NCBI GenBank assembly: GCA_016928495.1
Contig: JAFGKQ010000045.1
Span: 1 to 6,374, forward strand
DNA: 6,374 bases
Origin: Candidatus Fermentibacterales bacterium
GTDB taxonomy: Bacteria; Fermentibacterota; Fermentibacteria; Fermentibacterales; JAFGKQ01
Direction: 5' to 3'
The position numbers and the translations under genes are program-made. A model generated the notes under the pieces. That model was not told the origin of the DNA. It did not search any database and saw only the letters and a program-made list of their open reading frames with translations. This document shows positions 1 to 6,374 of the stretch, in pieces (positions within the stretch are counted from its first letter, which is position 1; every line of letters starts with the position of its first letter).

Positions 1-726
1 ATCCTCGAGGTGCTGGAGACTGCGCTCGGCTTCCCCGTCGACATCGAGTTCGCCTATGCGGGGGACATCCAGACTCCCTACCTGCTCCAGTGCCGCCCGC
101 AGAGCTACGGGGTGTCCCGGAGCAGCGTCTCGATCCCGACAGGGGTCCCACAGTCGGACCAGCTCTTCACCGCCAACAGGTTCGTCACCGACGGCCTTGC
201 CGAGGAGATCGAGTACATCGTCTTCGTGGATCCGATGGAGTACGATCTCCTTCAGGGCATGGAGGACCTGATCGAGGTGGGCCGAGCGGTCGGCACGCTC
301 AACAAGAAGCTGCCGGCCAGGAGGTTCATACTGATGGGCCCCGGCCGCTGGGGCAGCAGGGGCGATATCAAGCTGGGCGTACGTGTCGGCTACAGCGACA
401 TCAACAACACCGCTGTCCTGGTGGAGATGGCCTTCACGAAGCGGGGCTACGTCCCGGAGCTCTCCTTCGGCACCCACTTCTTCCAGGACCTGGTCGAGGC
501 CGGCATAAAGTACCTCCCCCTCTACCCGGACGACCCCTCGACCTTCTTCAACCGGGAGTTCTTCACTCTCTCCCACAACCAGTTGAAGCGCCTGATACCC
601 GAGGCGCGGCACCTCGAGAAGGTGCTGAAGGTCATCCGCGTCCAACGCGAGGTACCCGAGGCGAACGTCTCGGTCGTGATGAACGGCGAGCAGGACCTCG
701 CCATGGGCTACATCAAGAGGCTCTGA
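1..726 (+). CDS. PEP/pyruvate-binding (PPDK N-terminal-type) family protein, C-terminal part only
   Basis: The reading frame is open from the first base, so the start and most of the ATP-grasp domain lie upstream; 241 residues remain. The visible part begins in the last segment of a PPDK/PEP-synthase nucleotide-binding domain: a DIEFA strand near residues 14-18 and LLQCRPQ near 28-34, the counterpart of the LLQxRP motif that closes this domain in PEP synthases. A further region follows with GPGRWGSRGDIKLGV (from about residue 113), a YSDINN stretch and FGTHFFQDL. No phosphohistidine domain or TIM barrel follows; the protein simply ends after this region. The same GPGRWGS and HFFQ landmarks recur in the next gene, 16 nt downstream, so the two are diverged paralogues and probably share a transcript. 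From family knowledge, the ATP-grasp part binds ATP in phosphoryl-transfer enzymes; the actual reaction here is unknown. The family is secure, the function is not. Confidence 0.85.
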   Translation: MLEVLETALGFPVDIEFAYAGDIQTPYLLQCRPQSYGVSRSSVSIPTGVPQSDQLFTANRFVTDGLAEEIEYIVFVDPMEYDLLQGMEDLIEVGRAVGTLNKKLPARRFILMGPGRWGSRGDIKLGVRVGYSDINNTAVLVEMAFTKRGYVPELSFGTHFFQDLVEAGIKYLPLYPDDPSTFFNREFFTLSHNQLKRLIPEARHLEKVLKVIRVQREVPEANVSVVMNGEQDLAMGYIKRL

Positions 727-742
727 CGGGACCTCCCCGCCC

Positions 743-3733
743 ATGAACACCGAGGAACGGGACTGCGCTCACGCCCTCAGGCTTGAGGGCTCCTACATCT
801 CCAGGCTGAAAGGGCTCCGGCCCTTCCAGATCAGGAAGGTCCTGCTTGTGGCCAGCCTGTACGACTACTTCCTACTGGAGGAGGACGGAAGGCTGGGCGA
901 TCACCTGGCCAAGGCCTACAGGGGCCAGGAGAGGGACTACGTCCCGGTCCTGACCCAGGTTTCAGGCGGAGAGGCGGCGCTCCGGGAGCTCGACGGTTCC
1001 GACTACGACCTGGTCGTGTCCGTGATGCGGGTAGGAGACATGGATCCCAACACCTTCGCGGCCAGGGTCAAGCAGGTTCGCCCGGGGACCCCGTTCGTGA
1101 TGATCGCCTACAACACTCCGGAGCTTCCGCGGCTGGTCGAGAGTAGGGATCCGGATTGCATCGACAGGATCTTCGTCTGGCAGGGGGACGGGAGCATCCT
1201 GCTGGGGATCATCGAACTGATCGAGGACCTGGAGAACGCTGCCTTCGACTCGGAGTCGATAGGCGTGCAGAACCTCCTGCTCGTCGAGGACTCGATATTC
1301 TTCTACTCCAGGTACGTCCACAGGGCCATGGACGTCATCCGGGAGCTCATGAACGACATCCTGGGCACCAGCCTGCCGATGGTGCAGCGCAAGCTCAGGG
1401 CCAGGACACGGCCGAAGCTCCTGCTGGCCTCGAGCTTCGAGGAAGCGGCAAGCCTCTTCGAGACCTACGGGCCGAACATCCTCGGGGTGATCAGCGACCT
1501 GTGCTTCCCGCGAGGCGGGAAGGAAGAGGCCGATGCCGGGCCCGAGCTCGCCCAACTGGTGCGCGAGTCCATGCCAGGGCTGCCCATCCTGTTCCAGTCC
1601 AGCCGGCAGGATGCCGCGAGAGTAGCCGGGAAGATGGGGGTGGGCCTGCTGCGGAAGGACTCCCCTACTCTCATGGCGGACCTGGAAGGGCATCTCCGCA
1701 CCTCGTTCGGATTCGGCGACCTGGTGTTCAGGGCCGAGGATGGGTCCATCAAGGGGACGGTCGGCAACGTGGACGCGCTCTACCTGGCTCTGGGCCGACT
1801 GGATCCGGCCGTGGTATCCCGCTACGTCGTCGGCGGCGAGCTGACCAGGTGGCTGCGCGTTCACACGGAGCTCGAGCTGGCGGACCGGATCAGCTCCCTC
1901 TCGGGGGCGGAGAGGAGCTCCGCACGGGAGATACGGGATGCGGTGCTGGAGACCATGAGGAGCTTCAGGGAGGAGAGCCACCGAGGTTCGGTCGTGACCT
2001 ACTCGCGAGCCTTCTACGAGGACTACTCGAGGTTCAGCAAGCTTGGCGGGGGCTCGGTCGGCGGCAAGGGGAGGGGCCTTGCCTTCATGGACAAGGTGCT
2101 CACGAACAACCTCGACCCGGAGAGGTTCCGGAAGATCTCGATCTCGGTTCCGAGGACGCTGGTGCTGGGGACCGACGTGTTCGACCAGTTCATGACCGAG
2201 AACGATCTACTGGGGTTCGCCCTGGGCCAGGAGAGGGACCTCAGGATCATCAACCGATTCCTGCAGTCGGACCTTCCCCCGACCATCCTGGGCGATCTCA
2301 GGGACTTCGCGAGGGCCATCACCAGCCCCCTGGCGGTGCGCTCCTCCAGTCTCCTCGAGGACGCCCTCTATCAGCCGTTCGCCGGCATCTACTACACCAA
2401 GATGCTGCCCAATAACCACATGGAGTTCGACAGCAGGTTCAGGGACCTTACGGGGGCCATCAAGCTGGTCTACGCCTCCACGTTCCTGCAGGGCGCAAGG
2501 TCCTATATCGAGGCGACCAACCATCGCGCCGAAGAGGAGAAGATGGCCATCCTGATCCAGGAGGTCGTGGGTGACAGGCACGGAACGTGCTTCTACCCGC
2601 ACATCTCCGGGGTGGGAAGGTCCTACGACTACTATCCTGTCGGGTCCGCCGTCCCCGAGGACGGCGTCGTGAACCTCGCGCTCGGGCTGGGCAAGACGGT
2701 CGTGGATGGGGGCGTCTCTCTGAGGTTCACCCCGAGGTATCCCGGGGTCCTCCCTCAGTTCCCCGACACCGCCTCGATGCTGAGGGACTCCCAGAAGACC
2801 TTCTGGGCGATCGATATGGGCCATTCCTCCAGCGTGAGCATGCAGGAGGACGAGGACCAGTACCTGCTCAACCTGGGCCTCGAGCGAGCCGAGGAGCAGG
2901 GAGTGCTGGAGTATCTGGCCTCCACCTACTCCCCGCAGGATGACGTGATCTACGACGGAGTGAACAGGGCGGGACCCCGTGTGCTCAACTTTGCCCACGT
3001 CCTGAAGAACAGGGTGATACCTCTTGCCGAGATACTGGACACACTCCTGAAGATGGGCGAGCAGGCGATGGCCTGCCCGGTGGAGATCGAGTTCGCGGTG
3101 CGGCTCGGAAGTGACAGGCCGACCCCGGCGCACTTCCACCTTCTCCAGATCAGGCCGATGGTGGTGGGTGACGAGCTGGTGGAAGTGGACCTGCAGGGAG
3201 TGGGCGATGAGGGCTCCGTTCTCGTCTACAGCGAGGCAGCTCTCGGGAACGGTGTGATCGAATCGCTGATGGACATCATCTACGTCGATCCGGAAGCCTT
3301 CGACGCTTCGAGCACCAGGGAGATCGTGGAGGAAATCGGCAGCCTGAACCGCACGGCGAGGGAGCGGGGCGACAAGTACCTTCTGATAGGGCCCGGAAGG
3401 TGGGGCTCGTCCGACCCATGGCTGGGCATCCCCGTATGCTGGAATCATGTAAGCAACGCCCGCGTGATCGTCGAGACAGGGCTTGCCAACATGAACGTCG
3501 ACCCGTCCCAGGGCTCCCACTTCTTCCAGAACCTGACTTCGCTCAGAATCGGCTACTTCACCGTGCCATGGCAGAGCGGGAGCGCCAGGATAGACTGGGA
3601 ATGGCTTGCCTCCATGGAGCCGGCCGAGAGCACCGAGCACGTCCGGCGCCTCCGACTGGACAACGCCATCCGCGTGATGATCGACGGAAGGTCCGGGAAA
3701 GGCCTTATTCTCAAGCCATCCGTCGGCAACTGA
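743..3733 (+). CDS. Tandem receiver-like domains fused to a PPDK/PEP-synthase-type ATP-grasp domain
   Basis: A 996-residue soluble protein without signal peptide or membrane segment. REC-like 1 (about 32-165) starts KVLLVAS; the usual phospho-aspartate is replaced (DLVVSVM, Val94), so it looks like a pseudo-receiver. REC 2 (about 177-325) keeps the acidic pair in LLLVEDS (E182, D183), a candidate phospho-acceptor D252 in GVISDLCFP, S286 and K305. The PPDK N-terminal module (about 425-806) shows GGGSVGGKGRGL (K442), PLAVRSSSLLED (R533), EEEKMAILIQE (597-607), LALGLGK (645-651), EIEFA (781-785) and HLLQIRPM (799-806). The C-terminal region has GPGRWGSS (883-890) and SHFFQNLTS (925-933), as in the upstream paralogue. 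The phosphohistidine and PEP/pyruvate barrel domains of real PEP synthases are absent. A phosphorylation-controlled ATP-binding enzyme or regulator is an inference. The start is ATG at 743; no good Shine-Dalgarno precedes it, so coupling to the upstream gene is likely. Databases may label such proteins PEP synthase, which the domains do not justify. Confidence 0.93.
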   Translation: MNTEERDCAHALRLEGSYISRLKGLRPFQIRKVLLVASLYDYFLLEEDGRLGDHLAKAYRGQERDYVPVLTQVSGGEAALRELDGSDYDLVVSVMRVGDMDPNTFAARVKQVRPGTPFVMIAYNTPELPRLVESRDPDCIDRIFVWQGDGSILLGIIELIEDLENAAFDSESIGVQNLLLVEDSIFFYSRYVHRAMDVIRELMNDILGTSLPMVQRKLRARTRPKLLLASSFEEAASLFETYGPNILGVISDLCFPRGGKEEADAGPELAQLVRESMPGLPILFQSSRQDAARVAGKMGVGLLRKDSPTLMADLEGHLRTSFGFGDLVFRAEDGSIKGTVGNVDALYLALGRLDPAVVSRYVVGGELTRWLRVHTELELADRISSLSGAERSSAREIRDAVLETMRSFREESHRGSVVTYSRAFYEDYSRFSKLGGGSVGGKGRGLAFMDKVLTNNLDPERFRKISISVPRTLVLGTDVFDQFMTENDLLGFALGQERDLRIINRFLQSDLPPTILGDLRDFARAITSPLAVRSSSLLEDALYQPFAGIYYTKMLPNNHMEFDSRFRDLTGAIKLVYASTFLQGARSYIEATNHRAEEEKMAILIQEVVGDRHGTCFYPHISGVGRSYDYYPVGSAVPEDGVVNLALGLGKTVVDGGVSLRFTPRYPGVLPQFPDTASMLRDSQKTFWAIDMGHSSSVSMQEDEDQYLLNLGLERAEEQGVLEYLASTYSPQDDVIYDGVNRAGPRVLNFAHVLKNRVIPLAEILDTLLKMGEQAMACPVEIEFAVRLGSDRPTPAHFHLLQIRPMVVGDELVEVDLQGVGDEGSVLVYSEAALGNGVIESLMDIIYVDPEAFDASSTREIVEEIGSLNRTARERGDKYLLIGPGRWGSSDPWLGIPVCWNHVSNARVIVETGLANMNVDPSQGSHFFQNLTSLRIGYFTVPWQSGSARIDWEWLASMEPAESTEHVRRLRLDNAIRVMIDGRSGKGLILKPSVGN

Positions 3734-3759
3734 GAGAAAGCCCATCCGCGCATAGCGGA

Positions 3760-3786
3760 AGGGCGGGCCCTGGATGGGCCCGCCCT
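3760..3786. terminator. GC-rich hairpin between convergent genes, likely bidirectional terminator
   Basis: A perfect 11-bp inverted repeat (AGGGCGGGCCC, loop TGGAT, GGGCCCGCCCT) starts 26 nt after the stop of the receiver/ATP-grasp gene and lies 22 nt beyond the stop of gdhA on the other strand. The symmetry lets it serve both transcripts. Neither side has a convincing T-tract, so it is not a textbook intrinsic terminator; it may act as a U-poor terminator, with Rho, or only as a 3'-end stabiliser. A smaller hairpin (TCCGC, loop GCATA, GCGGA; 3745-3759) sits directly beside it. Confidence 0.7.
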
Positions 3787-3808
3787 GACAGTCGGTTGGT
3801 GTCGGGTT

Positions 3809-5173
<1,365 letters not shown>

Positions 5174-5177
5174 TCAG

Positions 5178-5184
5178 CTCCTTC
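5178..5184 (-). promoter_or_regulatory. Ribosome binding site of gdhA
   Basis: On the minus strand GAAGGAG lies 7 nt before the ATG of gdhA. It is a near-consensus Shine-Dalgarno at ideal spacing and fixes the start at 5170. Confidence 0.85.
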
Positions 5185-5250
5185 CGCTTTTCGCGCGCCT
5201 GGCGAAATGGAAGATGTGGGACTGGAACGAGGGACCAATTGGAACGGCTA

Positions 5251-5279
5251 AGGCTACGCTATCCCGCGCTGACCGTCAA
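5251..5279 (-). promoter_or_regulatory. Candidate sigma-70-type promoter of gdhA
   Basis: On the minus strand TTGACG (5279-5274) matches five of six bases of the -35 consensus. After a 17-nt spacer comes TAGCCT (5256-5251), which keeps the first, second and last bases of the -10 consensus. Transcription would begin near 5244, giving a leader of about 75 nt before the gdhA ATG. The spacing and strong -35 favour it; the -10 is mediocre, and promoter consensus in this lineage is unknown. Confidence 0.4.
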
Positions 5280-5318
5280 CCTCCTGTCCGCTATCCCATC
5301 CGTTTGCCTGCTCGGTAC

Positions 5319-5347
5319 TTGCGGAAAGGCGCAAAGGCGCTTATCAA
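5319..5347 (+). promoter_or_regulatory. Weak candidate promoter for the secreted repeat protein gene
   Basis: TTGCGG (5319-5324), a 17-nt spacer and TATCAA (5342-5347) form a modest sigma-70-like pair, with three and four consensus bases respectively. Initiation would fall near 5355, leaving a leader of about 115 nt. The spacer is filled by a tandem repeat of AAAGGCGC. In a GC-rich region a chance match is quite possible. Confidence 0.25.
5325..5340 (+). repeat. Tandem duplication of an 8-bp unit
   Basis: AAAGGCGC occurs twice in a row without mismatch or gap. It lies inside the spacer of the weak plus-strand promoter candidate and about 46 bp upstream of the gdhA promoter candidate, where a direct-repeat operator could act. 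It also overlaps a short inverted repeat, TTGCG (5319-5323) with CGCAA (5330-5334). No regulator gene in the window points to a partner. Confidence 0.8.
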
Positions 5348-5455
5348 CTGTCGTGGTGCTCGTGAGGGCAAGAGGGGGTGTGTATCCTCGGAGAGGTACC
5401 GCCTCGAGTCCCTCCCTTGCTCGGGTATTCCGCAGCGCTGCAGTGTCTTCTATGT

Positions 5456-5461
5456 GAAGGG
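5456..5461 (+). promoter_or_regulatory. Ribosome binding site of the FG-GAP repeat protein gene
   Basis: GAAGGG lies 10 nt before the ATG at 5472. It is a moderate Shine-Dalgarno with slightly long spacing. An in-frame GTG at 5454 overlaps it and is therefore a less likely start; the ATG also gives a clean signal peptide. Confidence 0.6.
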
Positions 5462-5471
5462 CTGGCTCAGC

Positions 5472-6374
5472 ATGAACTCCCGTCGTCTTGCGTTGCCTCT
5501 TGTCGCGTTCGCCTGTCTCGTCGTCGCCCCCCTGGCAGGCGCGGTCAGTCAGACTCAGACGAGCTGGACCGGAGGACCGGGCGTGGCCGGCCCCGTATCC
5601 ACCTGGGGCACGAGCTTCAGCAGCTCCGCATACATCGAGTACACAACCTACCCCGGCCAGTTGTTCCTGGATCAGGTCATTCTCGGCACTCCAGTGCAGC
5701 ACACCGTGAGGACCAACCTGAACTCGCTGAGGTGGACCTGGGGCGCAGACATCGACATGGACGGGGGCCAGGACCTCATAGCTGCGGTGTCCGGAACCGA
5801 CGACATAATCTGGTGGGAGAACTACGACGATTCCGGGGACACCTGGATCGACCACCTGGTCGACGGCAGCTTCGATGGAGCCTGTTGCGTCATGGCCGCG
5901 GACATCGATGACGACGGGGACACGGACCTCTTCGGCGCCGCCTCCGTGGCGGACGACGTCGCATGGTGGCGTCACGACGGCTCGTCCTGGACGAAGATCC
6001 AGGTGGAGGGCTCTTTCGACGGCGCCTGGACCGTCTACGCTGCCGACATCGATCGTGACTCCGACCTGGACATAGTAGGCGCTGCCAGGAACGCCGACGA
6101 CGTCTGCTGGTTCGAGAACATCGGCGGGATGGGCGCGAGCTGGGTCGAGCACACCATCGACGGCTCATTCGATGGAGCAAGCCACGTCGTCTGTGCCGAT
6201 GTCGATTCCGATGGCGACAAGGACGTGGTTTGCGCCGCCGAGTTCGGCGACATGATAAGCTGGTGGAGCAACAACGGCTCCGGCACATCGTGGAGCGAAC
6301 GGGTTGTCGCCACCGGCTTCGAAGGTGCTTCCTGCGTTCAGGCAGTCGACATGGACGGCGACGGTGACATCGAC
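5472..6374 (+). CDS. Exported FG-GAP/VCBS-repeat protein, N-terminal 301 residues, continues past the window
   Basis: The frame runs open from ATG 5472 to the last base, with no stop in the window. Residues 1-24 form a signal peptide: MNSRR, a hydrophobic core (LALPLVAFACLVVAPL) and an AGA cleavage site before VSQT. Cys15 does not fit a lipobox, so signal peptidase I is expected. Residues 25-91 hold a Trp/Gly/Ser-rich segment (SWTGGPGVAGPVSTWG) that I cannot name. From about residue 92 there are four complete repeats of 48-51 residues and the start of a fifth. Each opens with a calcium-binding-like ADIDxDGDxD motif (first Asp at 93, 144, 192, 243, 293), then a hydrophobic strand, DDxxWW or WF, and SFDGA. 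This is the FG-GAP/VCBS pattern, which normally builds a beta-propeller on secreted or surface proteins. The ligand is unknown. A C-terminal sorting or anchoring domain may lie beyond the window. Its transcription is divergent from gdhA. Confidence 0.9.
   Translation, partial: MNSRRLALPLVAFACLVVAPLAGAVSQTQTSWTGGPGVAGPVSTWGTSFSSSAYIEYTTYPGQLFLDQVILGTPVQHTVRTNLNSLRWTWGADIDMDGGQDLIAAVSGTDDIIWWENYDDSGDTWIDHLVDGSFDGACCVMAADIDDDGDTDLFGAASVADDVAWWRHDGSSWTKIQVEGSFDGAWTVYAADIDRDSDLDIVGAARNADDVCWFENIGGMGASWVEHTIDGSFDGASHVVCADVDSDGDKDVVCAAEFGDMISWWSNNGSGTSWSERVVATGFEGASCVQAVDMDGDGDID
5745..6374 (+). repeat. Protein-coding tandem repeats of about 150 bp (FG-GAP/VCBS units)
   Basis: Units begin at about 5745, 5898, 6042, 6195 and 6345; the last is cut by the window end. 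Spacing is 153, 144, 153 and 150 bp, all multiples of three. They are diverged in DNA but keep the Asp-rich loop, the WW/WF pair and a GSFDGA-like segment; the segments at 5862-5882 and 6159-6179 are still almost identical in sequence, which suggests fairly recent duplication or gene conversion. Confidence 0.85.

Noticed and set aside
962-1981. A 339-codon open frame on the minus strand
   Set aside because: Antisense to the two receiver domains; low-complexity translation without family features.
1156-2415. A 419-codon plus-strand frame inside the second gene
   Set aside because: It is an out-of-frame reading of the same gene, rich in Arg, Gly and Pro, and lacks a coherent fold signature.
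743-3733. Annotation as phosphoenolpyruvate synthase (ppsA)
   Set aside because: Only the nucleotide-binding half is present; the phosphohistidine and PEP/pyruvate barrel domains required for that reaction are missing.
2207-3745. A 512-codon open frame on the minus strand
   Set aside because: It lies wholly antisense to the receiver/ATP-grasp gene, whose motifs are convincing. Its translation is rich in His, Val, Gly and Pro with no recognisable motif, as expected of an antisense shadow in GC-rich DNA.
5360-5430. tRNA-like look of the CTCGAGTCC stretch and flanking complementary ends
   Set aside because: The T-arm does not pair around the loop, and no D-arm or anticodon arm can be drawn, so only an imperfect stem remains.
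5378-5911. A 177-codon plus-strand frame starting in the intergenic region
   Set aside because: Overlaps the FG-GAP gene in another frame; Arg/His-rich translation with no motif and no ribosome binding site advantage.
5259-6152. A 297-codon minus-strand frame opposite the last gene
   Set aside because: The plus strand here encodes a signal peptide and regular FG-GAP repeats. The minus frame is their antisense shadow, and it would also run across the gdhA promoter region.

Overview
The window is a high-GC (roughly 60-65% by eye), densely coding bacterial segment. AGG is a frequent arginine codon and the protein families are ordinary. The mix of a receiver-fused PEP/pyruvate-binding protein, a glutamate dehydrogenase and a secreted FG-GAP/VCBS-repeat protein is what I would expect from the FCB superphylum or one of its candidate phyla (Fermentibacteria, Eisenbacteria or Krumholzibacteriota type). 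This placement is an inference from family recall, not a phylogenetic result.

Layout. Positions 1-726 (+) hold the 3' end of a PPDK/PEP-synthase N-terminal-type protein whose start lies upstream of the window. After 16 nt, 743-3733 (+) encodes a second, larger member of the same broad family, with two receiver-like domains in front of a PPDK-type ATP-grasp module. The two share a C-terminal region marked by GPGRWGS and HFFQ motifs, so they look like a diverged tandem pair in one operon. A strong GC hairpin at 3760-3786 separates this pair from a convergent glutamate dehydrogenase, gdhA (3809-5170, -). A 301-bp divergent intergenic region (5171-5471) follows, with candidate promoters in both directions. 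The last gene, 5472 to the window end (+), is an exported FG-GAP-repeat protein that is still open at 6374; it has no stop codon in the window and is easily overlooked.

How the genes fit together. Only the first two are likely to be functionally linked. Both carry the nucleotide/substrate-binding half of a PEP-synthase-like enzyme. The complete second protein lacks the swivelling phosphohistidine domain and the PEP/pyruvate TIM barrel, so it should not be called a PEP synthase; its reaction is unknown. GdhA is a standard hexameric-type assimilatory enzyme joining 2-oxoglutarate and ammonium. The final gene encodes an exported protein, probably a beta-propeller. I see no CRISPR array, transposon, tRNA or rRNA. 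The most interesting item is the receiver-receiver-ATP-grasp fusion next to its paralogue; it belongs to a family I recognise, but one whose role I believe is uncharacterised.
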